Notes: generated from the letters alone by a model not told the origin. 64,000 nucleotides of DNA from a bacterium (GCA_029564595.1 JAKQPS010000113.1:252927-316926); one strand, 5' to 3'. Counted from the stretch's first letter, positions 52,686 to 62,507 are shown. Numbers and translations: made by a program.

Positions 52686-53447
52686 ATGAGAATGCCTTTG
52701 ATAGCAGGGAACTGGAAGATGAACGGAGACGTGGCGGGAGTTGAAAAGTTTGCGGACGAATTCGAGATTTCGCAGGATATCATAGAAAAGCGTCAGATGG
52801 CAATCTGCCCGCCCTTGACGCTGATGAGCGCGTGGAGAGCGGCCGCCGAAAGCAAACCGCACATCAAGCTCGGAGCGCAGAACGCGCACTGGAAGTCGAG
52901 CGGCGCGTACACCGGCGAAGTGTCTCCCGGAATGCTAAAGGAAGCCGGTTGCTGGTGCTGCATCGTCGGCCATTCGGAGAGGCGGCAGTATTTCGGAGAG
53001 AACGACGCGGATGTGAACAAGAAGATGAACGCGCTTCTTGACGCGGGATTGGTTCCGATCGTGTGCGTTGGAGAGACGCTGGAAGAGCGCGAGGCCGGGA
53101 AGATGGAACAGGTTATAACGACGCAGGTTTCAGGCAGCGTTCTAGCTTCCGCCGACAGAGGCGATCTGTCCGTGATAGTGGTAGCATACGAACCCGTGTG
53201 GGCAATCGGGACAGGGAAAACAGCCACCTCCGATCAGGCGCAGGAAGTCTGCGGACTTATCAGAAAACTGCTGTCGGACAAGCTTGGCGCGGCTTCTGCG
53301 GACGCCATAAGAATTCTGTACGGCGGAAGCGTGAAACCTGACAACATGTCGGAACTCATGTCGAAGCCGGACATCGACGGAGGTCTTGTCGGCGGGGCAA
53401 GCCTTAAAGCGTCTGACTTCATGGGCATAGTAGGATATAAAGAGTAA
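52686..53447 (+). CDS. tpiA: Triosephosphate isomerase
   Basis: A 253-residue barrel enzyme interconverting dihydroxyacetone phosphate and glyceraldehyde 3-phosphate. LIAGNWKMNGD holds the catalytic Lys, CCIVGHSERRQYFGE the catalytic His, and AYEPVWAIGTGKTA the catalytic Glu and the flexible loop; ILYGGSVKPDN and GGLVGGASL bind phosphate. Normal length. GGAGG is nine bases before ATG 52686. rodA and the GlmU-like gene follow, all in one direction. Confidence 0.98.
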   Translation: MRMPLIAGNWKMNGDVAGVEKFADEFEISQDIIEKRQMAICPPLTLMSAWRAAAESKPHIKLGAQNAHWKSSGAYTGEVSPGMLKEAGCWCCIVGHSERRQYFGENDADVNKKMNALLDAGLVPIVCVGETLEEREAGKMEQVITTQVSGSVLASADRGDLSVIVVAYEPVWAIGTGKTATSDQAQEVCGLIRKLLSDKLGAASADAIRILYGGSVKPDNMSELMSKPDIDGGLVGGASLKASDFMGIVGYKE

Positions 53448-53498
53448 GCTGGCGCGCGCGACGGAAATTGCAACGGAACAGAAAACGCGGAACTAGCT

Positions 53499-54608
53499 AT
53501 GCTGCCGAGGGGTTTTTTAAAAAATCTGGACGCGGGGCTGATCGGCTCCTCCGGGCTGTTGGCTCTGATAGGTCTGGCGTCTCTGTATTCTTTGGGCCGC
53601 CAAGACCCTTCGGGTTGGATGTCGCAATTTTCCTTCAATCAGGCGATGTGGCTTGTCGCCGCCGTCATCCTCGGCATAGCATGCTGGACTCTCAACTACC
53701 GCTTGTGGGACAGGTTTTCGTGGGCTTTGTATATAGTGAATATAGCGTTGCTGGTCGGGCTGCTCATTGCGGGAATGACGATCAAGGGCGAGGCCACGAT
53801 GCGCACCCTCGGCGCTGGCAGCATCCAGCCTTCAGAGCTTGCGAAAGTCCTCTTCATCGTCACTTTCGCCGGATACCTCGCAAGATACCGCGAAGAGATG
53901 GACAAACTTCTTTTCCTCAGTCTCGCCGCAGCTCAGTTCATACTGCCGTTCATTCTCATAATGCTTCAGCCGGACCTCGGAACAGCGATAGTGTTCATAA
54001 TTGTTTTCTTCGCGATGCTTTATGTGAGCGGCGTCGACTGGCTGACTGTTTTCGTGAGCATGGTGGCGCTTGTTTCCGCGGGACTCGCGGCCTCTCCTTT
54101 CGCGCTTAAAGAGTATCAGTTCAAACGGTTGATATCGTTCATAAACCCAGACGCGGACCCTCTCGGCTCCGGCTACCAGCTTGTTCAGTCTAAGATAGCG
54201 ATAGGTTCGGGAGGACTGTGGGGAACGGGATTGCTGGACAGTCCGCAATCCGGGCTGGGCTTTCTGCCGGCGTCTCACACGGATTTCATATTCTCGTCGA
54301 TTTGCGAGCAAGCGGGATTCATAGGGGGGGCAGCAGTCATTCTGCTTTTCGCGTGGTTCCTTTTCAGAGTGGTCCGCATAGCGTCTCAATCCGAAGACCT
54401 TTTCGCGGTGTACATCGCCGCCGGAATCTTCGCGATGATCGCCGGTCAGGCAATTATCAACATCGCCATGACAATGGGCTTGTGCCCGATAACCGGATTG
54501 CCATTGCCATTTGTCAGCTATGGCGGAAGCTCGATGCTTGTGAACGCCGTAGCAGTGGGGCTGCTTCTTAACATCTCAATCAGGCGGAGAAAAATAATGT
54601 TCGGCTGA
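53499..54608 (+). CDS. rodA: Rod-shape peptidoglycan polymerase RodA
   Basis: A 369-residue SEDS-family membrane glycosyltransferase that polymerises lipid II during elongation. About ten membrane segments; the family motifs are IQPSELAKVLFI, PDLGTAIVF, FLPASHTDFIFS and PITGLPLPFVSYGGSSML. RodA is favoured over FtsW by the short N terminus and the spacing of these motifs. No mre or pbp2 gene is adjacent. No clear ribosome site lies before ATG 53499. Confidence 0.92.
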   Translation: MLPRGFLKNLDAGLIGSSGLLALIGLASLYSLGRQDPSGWMSQFSFNQAMWLVAAVILGIACWTLNYRLWDRFSWALYIVNIALLVGLLIAGMTIKGEATMRTLGAGSIQPSELAKVLFIVTFAGYLARYREEMDKLLFLSLAAAQFILPFILIMLQPDLGTAIVFIIVFFAMLYVSGVDWLTVFVSMVALVSAGLAASPFALKEYQFKRLISFINPDADPLGSGYQLVQSKIAIGSGGLWGTGLLDSPQSGLGFLPASHTDFIFSSICEQAGFIGGAAVILLFAWFLFRVVRIASQSEDLFAVYIAAGIFAMIAGQAIINIAMTMGLCPITGLPLPFVSYGGSSMLVNAVAVGLLLNISIRRRKIMFG

Positions 54609-54646
54609 CGGCGTTATCAGAGCGCCGTCGCTGAGGGAGATAAGAA

Positions 54647-55399
54647 ATGTCGAAAGATGAAAATCTCGCTGTTCTCGTGTTGGCGGCCGGCAAGGGAAAA
54701 CGCATGAAGTCAGACATCGCAAAGGTGTTGCACGAGGTCGCGGGCAGACCGATGTTGTCTTACGTTCTGGACAGGGCGTCGGAACTTGGAGCCGCGCGCG
54801 TAATTGTCGTCGTCGGGCATAAAAAGGAAACCGTCATTTCCATGCTTCCTTCAGGAGTGAGCCACGCCGTTCAAGAACCGCAGCTTGGAACCGGTCATGC
54901 AGTGATGTGCGCGGAGGGCCTGTTCAGAGACGCTCAGGGCGACATCTTAATCCTTTATGGAGACGTCCCGCTGATAACGACCCGCACAATCCGTTCGCTT
55001 TGGGAAAATCATAGAGAATCGGAGAATTCCGGAACGATACTAACCGCGATTCTAGCCGAGCCTGCGGGTTACGGCAGGATTGTCAGAAACGAATCGGGCG
55101 GAGTAGACGCAATAGTCGAGCACAAGGACGCCGGGCCGCAAGAACTCGCCATAAAAGAGATAAACACCGGAATATGCTGTTTTAAAGTTGCCGATCTTCT
55201 ATCAGTGCTAACGGAAATAAAAGACGACAACGCGCAGGGCGAGTATTACATCACTGACGCAGTGGGTCTGATGAGGAGCCGCGGGATGCGTGTCGGAGCG
55301 GTCGTGGCGTCGAACCCGGCTGAGACGGAAGGCATAAACACGGAAGAACAGAGAGCCGCGGCGGAGCTTGTCATGATAAATCGCCTCGGCGGCAATTGA
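54647..55399 (+). CDS. glmU: UDP-N-acetylglucosamine pyrophosphorylase domain (GlmU N-terminal half only)
   Basis: A 250-residue nucleotidyltransferase: VLVLAAGKGKRMKSDIAKVLHEVAGRPM (partly quoted; LAAGKGKRMKS is the nucleotide loop), EPQLGTGHAV, LYGDVPLI, GYGRIVR, VEHKDA and EINTGICCF. It would make UDP-GlcNAc from GlcNAc-1-phosphate and UTP. Standard GlmU is about 455 residues with a left-handed beta-helix acetyltransferase; here the frame ends cleanly before it, so another enzyme must acetylate glucosamine-1-phosphate. GGGAGA precedes ATG 54647. It converges on the zinc-transport operon. Confidence 0.9.
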   Translation: MSKDENLAVLVLAAGKGKRMKSDIAKVLHEVAGRPMLSYVLDRASELGAARVIVVVGHKKETVISMLPSGVSHAVQEPQLGTGHAVMCAEGLFRDAQGDILILYGDVPLITTRTIRSLWENHRESENSGTILTAILAEPAGYGRIVRNESGGVDAIVEHKDAGPQELAIKEINTGICCFKVADLLSVLTEIKDDNAQGEYYITDAVGLMRSRGMRVGAVVASNPAETEGINTEEQRAAAELVMINRLGGN

Positions 55400-55445
55400 A
55401 TATTATTGCTTTTGCTTTGGAAATCACTTTTGCAGCTTCAGTGCG

Positions 55446-56252
55446 TCAAACGCGCGAGCGGCGCGGGCGGACAGCTCCGGAAAGTAGAAACACCGCGGCT
55501 CCAAGCAAAACGATGGAAGATCCGCTCGATATGTTCAGATAGTAGCTGGCGAAGAGACCGCCGATGACAGTGAAGAAAGTGTAAACCATCGAAGCGGCGA
55601 TTACTGCGCGGTAATCATTGAACCACATTCTTGCCGTCGCGGCTGGCAAAACCAGCAGCGCGCTGATAAGCACTATGCCTATGACTTTCATGCTCATCAC
55701 CACAGTGACGGCTATCGCGCCGAGAAGCGCGTAGCGGAGAGCGTCCATAGGGAGCTTGAGCGCGCGCCCGTATTCTTCGTCGAAACACATTACAATAAAC
55801 TCTTTGAAGAACAAAGCGACGACGCCGAGCACGACCGCGCCCATAGCCGCCACCGCGATGATGTCGCCTGAAGTCACAGCGAGAATGTTGCCGAATAAAT
55901 AGCCGAATAAATCCACTGTGTATTGTTTTTTTAAGCCGATTAAGAGAGCGCCCATAGCCATCGCGACGGAGAACATGATGCCGATAGCGGTGTCTTCGGA
56001 AACTTTCCTCGACTGGCTGACCCTCGCCACTATCAGGGCGGCGGCGAATGAAAAAACGACCGCGACGCCGACGGGATTCGCGCCGATGAAGCTGCCAAGC
56101 GCCGCCCCGCCAAAAGCGGTGTGGGATATGCCCACCCCTATAAAACCGAGATTGCGGTTCACCACGAAGAAAGAAATCACCGGACAAACCAAACTGACCA
56201 GAGCGCCGACTATGAGAGCCCGCTGCATGAATGTGTATTCGAATATTTCCAT
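55446..56252 (-). CDS. Metal ABC transporter permease (ZnuB/MntB-like)
   Basis: A 268-residue inner-membrane protein with seven or eight segments. FIGVGISHTAFGGAALG near residue 35 and the LLVLPAATARMW stretch (about 200) are family hallmarks. It forms the channel for zinc or manganese with the ATPase one base upstream and the binding protein before it. Start ATG 56252 is next to the ATPase stop, so translation is coupled. Confidence 0.94.
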   Translation of the reverse strand: MEIFEYTFMQRALIVGALVSLVCPVISFFVVNRNLGFIGVGISHTAFGGAALGSFIGANPVGVAVVFSFAAALIVARVSQSRKVSEDTAIGIMFSVAMAMGALLIGLKKQYTVDLFGYLFGNILAVTSGDIIAVAAMGAVVLGVVALFFKEFIVMCFDEEYGRALKLPMDALRYALLGAIAVTVVMSMKVIGIVLISALLVLPAATARMWFNDYRAVIAASMVYTFFTVIGGLFASYYLNISSGSSIVLLGAAVFLLSGAVRPRRSRV

Positions 56253-56253
56253 A

Positions 56254-57045
56254 TCAGTCCGCGGCCTCGGAGTCTTCCCGTTCGCGCCGGACGACCCGGT
56301 GCGGGATGTCCCCGTGCAGGAATATCTCTTTGTGTTCTCCTATGAAACCCTCCGTCACCGGGCATGTCAGCCTTTCAGGCTTGTCGTGAACCACCACATT
56401 CACGTTCACGCAGGCGACTTGGTTGCAAACGCGGGGTATCACGCCCATATCATGGGTTACTATCATTATAGTAAGGCCTAAATCATCCCTGAGCCTTTCT
56501 ATCAAAGCGTAGAACGAGTCCTGAGAATGAGCGTCCATGCCGGCCGCAGGCTCGTCGAGCAGAAGAAGCTCCGGCTTGGCGGCGAGCGCGCGGGCTATGA
56601 AAACGCGCTGCCTCTGTCCGCCGCTCAATTCGGAGATGTGGCGCGAGCGCAGATCGCCCACCTCCATGATTTCAGCGGCCTCCGCCGCAGCCGCGCGCTC
56701 GCTCGCCCCCGCCCTCTTCATCATCCCAAGCTCGCCGTACATCCCCATTAGTATCACATCGATGACTTTTATCGGGAAGCGCCAGTTGGCCGAGGCATGC
56801 TGCGGCATATATCCTATGCCCTTGCCATTGGCGGAGCGTCTGAAATCAAACTGAATCTGTCCTTCCGCAGGTTTTATCAGACCTGCTATTAGTTTCAAAA
56901 GAGTGGACTTTCCGCCCCCGTTCGGGCCGACCATTCCAAACACCTGTCCGCGCTCGACTTCCATGCTGACTCCGGCAATAGCCGGAGCCGCCGCTCCGTC
57001 GTATGAAAACAAAATCCCTTTTGCCTTTACGATCGCGTCAGACAA
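56254..57045 (-). CDS. Metal ABC transporter ATPase (ZnuC-like)
   Basis: A 263-residue ATP-binding subunit: Walker A GPNGGGKST, Q-loop GYMPQHA, signature LSGGQRQR, Walker B LLLLDEPAAGMDAHS and switch His in IVTHDMG. The C-terminal 40 residues (VNVNVVVHDKPERL onward) are usual for zinc/manganese transporters. It lies five bases after the binding-protein stop. Confidence 0.95.
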   Translation of the reverse strand: MSDAIVKAKGILFSYDGAAAPAIAGVSMEVERGQVFGMVGPNGGGKSTLLKLIAGLIKPAEGQIQFDFRRSANGKGIGYMPQHASANWRFPIKVIDVILMGMYGELGMMKRAGASERAAAAEAAEIMEVGDLRSRHISELSGGQRQRVFIARALAAKPELLLLDEPAAGMDAHSQDSFYALIERLRDDLGLTIMIVTHDMGVIPRVCNQVACVNVNVVVHDKPERLTCPVTEGFIGEHKEIFLHGDIPHRVVRREREDSEAAD

Positions 57046-57050
57046 TAACT

Positions 57051-58013
57051 CTACCTCAACGCTTTCCTCATCTCGCCCAAGTTGTATCTCATGAGTTTCA
57101 GATAGCTGTCCCTGCCGGGGACGCCGGGGCCTCCGAGGGGATCGAGTATCGCTACTTTAATTCCGGCTTCCTTCGCTATAATATTGGCTGTTTTCGAGTT
57201 CAACTGAGGCTCGGCAAAAATCGCTTTCGCTTTCGACGCTCTGGCTTTGTCAACGATTCTGGCCAACTGCTCCGGCGCAGGCTCCTTGCCCGGAAATTCC
57301 TGTATCACCCCGGCCTGCTCCAGCTCGTAATCCTTCGCCACGTAGTCCCAAGCGGAATGGAAGGCTATGAATTTTCTTCCAGCCAACGCTTTGGAGTGCA
57401 CTGTCAATTCGCCGTCAAGCTTCTTCAGTTCAAGGATATAATCATCGGCTTTCTCCGAAAAATAACCGGAGTTCTCAGGGGCCTTCTCGATCAGAGCGTT
57501 CCTGATCACGCTCACGACTATCATCGCTCTCCTCGGACTAAGCCAGTAGTGCGGGTTCGCCTCCATTTTATCTTCGTGTTCGCCTTCATGCCCGCTCTCG
57601 TCTTCATGTCCGTGTTCGTGAGCTTCTCCTATGATAGGTTTAACATGGTCGGAAAACTGAATCCTTTTAACATCCTTGTTCTGAACTGAAGAGAGCATTT
57701 TATCAGCCCAGAACTCGAACCCGAATCCCACCAGAGCCACAATGTCGGCGTCGCTCAAAACCTTCATGTCCGCCGGAAGAGGCTCGAACGTGTGAGGCGA
57801 CTGTCCCGGTTGAACGAGGAACTTAACGTCAACATGCTCGCCGCCCACCTGACTTATTATGTCCGCAAGAGGAAATATCGATGTCACGACGACGATGCGG
57901 TCGTTTTCAGGTTCGACTTCTTTCGACGGTTTCTTCGAGCATCCCGAAGCCGCTATTATCATAACAGCCGCCGCTATCGCAGCCGCGGCGTTCATTCCCT
58001 GTTTTCTCCGCAT
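57051..58013 (-). CDS. Zinc-binding lipoprotein of ABC transporter (ZnuA-like)
   Basis: A 320-residue solute-binding protein with a lipoprotein signal (lipobox IIAASGC near residue 24). Ligand regions: QSPHTFEPLPADMK, the His/Glu-rich loop HEHGHEDESGHEGEHED, NPHYWLSPRRA, FHSAWDYVAKDY and FAEPQLNS. The His-rich loop points to zinc rather than manganese. GGGAGG is eight bases before ATG 58013; a TTG further up in frame is rejected. First gene of a three-gene operon; no clear Zur box was found upstream. Confidence 0.94.
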   Translation of the reverse strand: MRRKQGMNAAAAIAAAVMIIAASGCSKKPSKEVEPENDRIVVVTSIFPLADIISQVGGEHVDVKFLVQPGQSPHTFEPLPADMKVLSDADIVALVGFGFEFWADKMLSSVQNKDVKRIQFSDHVKPIIGEAHEHGHEDESGHEGEHEDKMEANPHYWLSPRRAMIVVSVIRNALIEKAPENSGYFSEKADDYILELKKLDGELTVHSKALAGRKFIAFHSAWDYVAKDYELEQAGVIQEFPGKEPAPEQLARIVDKARASKAKAIFAEPQLNSKTANIIAKEAGIKVAILDPLGGPGVPGRDSYLKLMRYNLGEMRKALR

Positions 58014-58129
58014 GACGCAGCCTCCCGAATTCAATTTCTAAATAGATTCTATAGCGCGCCGCAACGAACGACAACCGGGTTGGCTCCGTCCGGATGCCAT
58101 GAATCCCCGCTAATAATTCCTGAAGCGAC

Positions 58130-58552
58130 TCAACCGAGGTTATTCATTATCTTATGGATTATCTCGTCTTTTTCCGCGCCGCTCATTTCGACCTGCTTGA
58201 ATTCCATCGAAACGCCGTCGTTCTCATATCTCGGAATCACATGAAAATGCGAGTGCATAACCCGTTGTCCGGCAGCGACTCCCAAATTGTTTATGAAGTT
58301 GATCCCATCGCAACCGAAAGCGTTCTTCGCCGCGGAGGCGACTTTGCTCATCAGCTTCGAGCAGTCCGCCAACTCCTCCGTGGTCATCTCCAGCAAATCC
58401 CGCCTATGCTCCTTTGTTAATATGAGAGCGTGCCCCTTGGTGGCCGGAAAGGCGTCCAACATCGCAACGCATGTGTCATTCTCCGCGATAAAACGCACAG
58501 GGATTTCGCCCGAAATTATTTTGCAGAATATACAATCAGGATACTTTGCCAT
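58130..58552 (-). CDS. HIT family nucleotide hydrolase/transferase
   Basis: A 140-residue protein with the HIT signature MHSHFHVIPR (HxHxH) and N-terminal CIFCKIISGEIP, whose two Cys with later residues can bind zinc. It is of the Hint type, which removes AMP from nucleoside phosphoramidates or aminoacyl-AMP; the exact substrate is unknown. Full length. It stands alone between the zinc operon and the nitroreductase gene. Confidence 0.94.
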   Translation of the reverse strand: MAKYPDCIFCKIISGEIPVRFIAENDTCVAMLDAFPATKGHALILTKEHRRDLLEMTTEELADCSKLMSKVASAAKNAFGCDGINFINNLGVAAGQRVMHSHFHVIPRYENDGVSMEFKQVEMSGAEKDEIIHKIMNNLG

Positions 58553-58662
58553 GTCCGTTCTCCACGTTATTTTGTCAGCCGTTCGCGGCGGACATTTTCT
58601 GAGTAAATAATATCACAGTGTCGGAATACTGAAAACAGTTTGATTTTGCCGTTGATGTCTAT

Positions 58663-59889
58663 TCAGACAATCTCGACGCCTTTTTTCCTCGGCTTTGAAG
58701 GCAGTTTCATCTGCATTGGGAAATCGCCGTGGATATCGCGTTTTGTAGGATAGCCGACGGAAATAAGAGCGACTATGCGCGAGCGGCTCGGCGCGTCAAT
58801 AATCCTTGCCGCCCTGCCCTCATGGAAATCAGGCATGATGTTCAGAGCCAACCCCAACTCGGCGGCCATGAGAGAAATGTGAGAAATCGCGATCGGCACG
58901 TCAATCATAAAATAAGGCTGTTCTTTGCCTCGCGCGCGTTGAGAGCCGTCGTCAGCAATCGCCGCTATTACAACTCCCGCTTCCGGGAAAGGCGTCTGAA
59001 GCCCCCTCTCATTGTGCGCGCACGACTCCAGCCTCCACAGATTCTCCTTGCAGCGAATTATCACGAATCGCCATATCTGACTGTTCGAAGAGGAAGGCGC
59101 GAGCCGCGCGGCTTCCATCAGCCAGTTCAATTTCCACTCTTCAACCTCTTTCTTCGCGAACGTGGAGACAAACCTAGTCTTTTTCAGAAGCCCCGGCACG
59201 ATGTCATCGGCGTTCAGACCCGCCGAGATTGAAGCGCCCGCAAGAAGCTCGGCGTCCGGCGTAAGGTCCCATACAGCCGGCTTTCCGAACTTTTCCAAGA
59301 ACACTGTTTCCGTCAGCGGCCTTCGCTGATAGTGGAGTCTCTTCTTAATAAACCTGTCGAACTGCCCCGTGATGTCCAGCGGAGTTATCTGTTTCTGATA
59401 AGGTATGCCGATTGGCGACATTGCGACTATGCGCGTTCCTTTGGGCAGTTCCAATGCCTTTGCCACCGGGGCTTCGTCGAAAGCTCCCAGCCAACAAGTT
59501 CCCAAGCCCGACGCGCTGGCGGCCAGCGCGAAGTTCTCAAAGGCCATCGCAGTCTCCATAAGGTAAAACTGCTTGTCTCCCTTTCTCGGCGCAGAGTCGG
59601 GGTTAGCCGTAACGCACGCCATCCCCGGTATGTCCCCGGCGGCCATCCAAACATTAGTTTTTCCCTTAAAACCGGACATTGCGGCTTTTCTGCACGCCGC
59701 CGCATGTTTCTCATCCAAAATAACTTTAATATTCCAAGAGGGAGAACTGCCGAATGCGGCGGACAGCCGCGCTGCCGCAACCGCGCCGTTCAGCGCCTTT
59801 CTCGGCGCGGCCTCAGGCTCATATTTCCTTACGCTTCTTCTCGCTCTGATAACTTCAATAAGAGAAACGGGTTTCTTGATTTCCGCCAT
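58663..59889 (-). CDS. Two-domain nitroreductase-family protein
   Basis: A 408-residue protein made of two tandem nitroreductase-like units of about 200 residues. The first starts VIRARRSVRKYEPEA (FMN phosphate contact) and continues with NFALAASASGLGTCWLGAFDE. The second is seen in WLMEAARLAPSSSNSQIWRFVII (partly quoted) and ISHISLMAAELGLALNIMPDF. Usual members are single domains that dimerise around two FMN; here a pseudo-dimer within one chain is likely. Substrate unknown. The second half lacks an obvious RRSVR motif, so it may bind FMN poorly. Confidence 0.82.
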   Translation of the reverse strand: MAEIKKPVSLIEVIRARRSVRKYEPEAAPRKALNGAVAAARLSAAFGSSPSWNIKVILDEKHAAACRKAAMSGFKGKTNVWMAAGDIPGMACVTANPDSAPRKGDKQFYLMETAMAFENFALAASASGLGTCWLGAFDEAPVAKALELPKGTRIVAMSPIGIPYQKQITPLDITGQFDRFIKKRLHYQRRPLTETVFLEKFGKPAVWDLTPDAELLAGASISAGLNADDIVPGLLKKTRFVSTFAKKEVEEWKLNWLMEAARLAPSSSNSQIWRFVIIRCKENLWRLESCAHNERGLQTPFPEAGVVIAAIADDGSQRARGKEQPYFMIDVPIAISHISLMAAELGLALNIMPDFHEGRAARIIDAPSRSRIVALISVGYPTKRDIHGDFPMQMKLPSKPRKKGVEIV

Positions 59890-60017
59890 CTCGCCCCCCG
59901 GTCATTTCTTTTTACAGGCTTGTGCAAAATTTCACTTGTTAGGTTTCATTATAGCGCCTACGGCCATTTTTGGTCAAAAATCGATTATTTTCCGACAATT
60001 CTATTTCTGCCAGAGCG

Positions 60018-62507
60018 TTATTGCTTGATTTTAAAGCTTTTCCCTCTTAGAAGATAAAAACGATGAAGAGTTATGTCCACATCTTCGACGACCTCTCCGC
60101 CTTTCACAGTCAGAAGCGTCGGATCATGAAACGACCCGAATCCGCCGCACATGTCATCGTATTGCTCGCACATCAACCCGTCCCCGTCGCAGTCGGTCGC
60201 GGCCATAAAGTAGTAGCGCCCGTCCGGAATGTTGAAAAACGCATAATCCCCGCCCGGAAATGAAACAGACCTGTAATCTACAAAATCTTCAAATCTATCA
60301 AGGAGCGCGACATATATGTAATTCTGATATTCACAGTTATCCAGCGGGGCTACGCTTGTATCGGGAACAGACATGCTGACCTTCACAACTTTCTCGCCGC
60401 CGTTGGAGAATATCAGAACGCGCCCGTTGTAAGTTCCGGCCGGCAACCCAGTCCTGTCAACTTCTATCCTTAAAGTAACTGAGTTCGCCGCCGGAGCCGA
60501 TAGAACCGCCTTCAACCAATTCGGAAAAAGTTCCGTGGTCGCAATAACGGAATTGATTGACAAATCCCCGGAGCCTGTGTTTGTGATAATGACAGTTTTG
60601 CTGTTTATGCCCGGGTGGAAATAAACATCGGAAGGAGAGGCTGAAATCGCCGGCCTTGAAGGCTCAATGAAATGTCCGGCCATTTTTTTCGCTTCTCTTA
60701 CCGCCGCGTAAGCATTAATCAAACCGGCTCCATACATCGTGTCTGTTCCCGGCTCCCCAAGGTCCGTGGCGGTCTGGGACATCGTTTCAACGATTTCATC
60801 AGGGGTTAAAGAAGGATTTGCCGCCATCATCAGCGCGGCCACTCCCGACGCGTGAGGAGCCGCCATAGACGTACCTTGGTAATAAGCATAACCGGAATCA
60901 TTGTCGGCCTCGTCGCTCCTAACCGAGCTTAAAACCCCGTGAGCCGTCTCGTGATACACGTAGCCTCCGGGAGCCGCCAGTCCGAGACCGGGGCCTTTGT
61001 TGGAGTAACCTGCAACCACCCCGTATCTGTCTACCGCGCCGACTCCCACCGTAGAATCGCACAGCGCCAATGTGTTTATTCCGGTCGAACTGTAGTTGTT
61101 TCCTGAAGATATGAACGCTATAGCTCCCGCGTTGTGAATCATCTGAAACACTTCCCTGAAAGTCGATAGGCAACCCGAACCGGGGCCGTATCCCAAACTC
61201 AAATTTAATATTTTCGCCGGTTTTGATGGAACCGTCCCTGAATCGTTCGGCAATCCGACGGCATAATACAACGCTTGAATCAGATCATCAGCGTCAATGC
61301 CTCTGGTTCCGGCGACGCGAATGGGCATTATCTTTCCTGACCACGTCACTCCCGCCACGCCTTTCGAGTTGTCAGACGCCGCCGCTATCGTTCCCGCTAC
61401 GTGAGTTCCGTGGTGTCCTCTATGCTCTGAGGAGTCTGGCGGAATTGCTCCGTAAAAACACCTTGAATCCGTCACATCCTCCGGGTCGGAGTCTATGCCG
61501 TCGCCGTCGCATGCATTGTAAGGGTCTGAAATGAAGTCATACCCCGCAACCAGCCTTCCTCTCATATCCTCATGCTTTGAGACAATCCCGGAATCCAACA
61601 CGGCGACGATGACGTCGTCGCTGCCCGTAGTTATATCCCATGCTCTAGGCAGGTTAATCAATTCATAGTGCCACTGATTGTAATACATAGGATCGTTAGG
61701 CGTTCGAAAGACGCCGCCTATCGCGTTCAAACCGACTGTTTGCACATCCGGGTCTGATGTCAGATCGAGGCATGCGCTGCGGGTCATATCAAGAGCTTCT
61801 TTTTCTCCGGCTCCTCCTATGCCTATGGTCAGCAAGGAAAAACCGAAATCTCTTTTCTTTTTCACGCCCAATCCGCGCGAAGCGGCGAAATCAGAAACCG
61901 ACACTCCCTGCCTCAGGCCGACCATCAGTTCCCCGGCTATGAATTCTTGGGCTTCGCACGCCGTTGTCGCGATATTCTTGCCTCGATATATCGTCCGCCG
62001 CGAGATATCGCGTTCCGTCTCATCCCTCAATATAATCGGCGAGTCGAGAGCTTCATACGAGTATTCGCCAGTCTCTGAAACGCGATCGGCAGTGTGAGCC
62101 ATATTCAATGCTAATTTGCCCGTTACCCCGCCGTGTTCCGCCGTCGCTCCGAGACACCGTATCTTGGTCTCAGCGTCAGTCCACAGATTGTCCTTCCCGT
62201 CGTTTACTCTGACCCGCACTGTAAACTCGCCGCTCAGAGCCGTTGTGAATATGTATTTGTTGTTTTCAACCTTTATCAAAGTTCCGCCGGGGTCCGCGCT
62301 CCATTCATATCTGACAGAATCCCCATTTGGGTCGCTCGCCCTCGCCGTGATCGTCGTCTGTTCGCCGATTATGACATCCTTCTTTGAAACCTCTAATGAT
62401 TCGACTATCGGAGGAAAATTAACCAAGTCCCTCGTCATCCCTCCGCCGCCGCCGCATCCTCCGCACACAGCCGCAGAAAGTAAAAAAACCGTCGCCGCCC
62501 TTGCCAT
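60018..62507 (-). CDS. Exported subtilisin-like (S8) serine protease with PKD-like N-terminal domain
   Basis: An 829-residue secreted or lipid-anchored protease. The N terminus (MARAATVFLLSAAVCGGCGG) is a signal with lipobox-like cysteines. Residues about 35-120 are an Ig/PKD-like fold (TARASDPNGDSVRYEWSADP), then a propeptide-like region (GLRQGVSVSDFAA). The catalytic triad is clear: Asp305 (VAVLDSGIV), His366 (HHGTHVAGTIA) and Ser547 (QGTSMAAPHASG). After about 600 come beta-sandwich domains, including a carboxypeptidase-regulatory-like end with an acidic DCDGDGLMCEQYDD calcium-like loop. ATG 62507 follows AAAGGA; a GTG at 62555 is an alternative. Confidence 0.92.
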   Translation of the reverse strand: MARAATVFLLSAAVCGGCGGGGGMTRDLVNFPPIVESLEVSKKDVIIGEQTTITARASDPNGDSVRYEWSADPGGTLIKVENNKYIFTTALSGEFTVRVRVNDGKDNLWTDAETKIRCLGATAEHGGVTGKLALNMAHTADRVSETGEYSYEALDSPIILRDETERDISRRTIYRGKNIATTACEAQEFIAGELMVGLRQGVSVSDFAASRGLGVKKKRDFGFSLLTIGIGGAGEKEALDMTRSACLDLTSDPDVQTVGLNAIGGVFRTPNDPMYYNQWHYELINLPRAWDITTGSDDVIVAVLDSGIVSKHEDMRGRLVAGYDFISDPYNACDGDGIDSDPEDVTDSRCFYGAIPPDSSEHRGHHGTHVAGTIAAASDNSKGVAGVTWSGKIMPIRVAGTRGIDADDLIQALYYAVGLPNDSGTVPSKPAKILNLSLGYGPGSGCLSTFREVFQMIHNAGAIAFISSGNNYSSTGINTLALCDSTVGVGAVDRYGVVAGYSNKGPGLGLAAPGGYVYHETAHGVLSSVRSDEADNDSGYAYYQGTSMAAPHASGVAALMMAANPSLTPDEIVETMSQTATDLGEPGTDTMYGAGLINAYAAVREAKKMAGHFIEPSRPAISASPSDVYFHPGINSKTVIITNTGSGDLSINSVIATTELFPNWLKAVLSAPAANSVTLRIEVDRTGLPAGTYNGRVLIFSNGGEKVVKVSMSVPDTSVAPLDNCEYQNYIYVALLDRFEDFVDYRSVSFPGGDYAFFNIPDGRYYFMAATDCDGDGLMCEQYDDMCGGFGSFHDPTLLTVKGGEVVEDVDITLHRFYLLRGKSFKIKQ

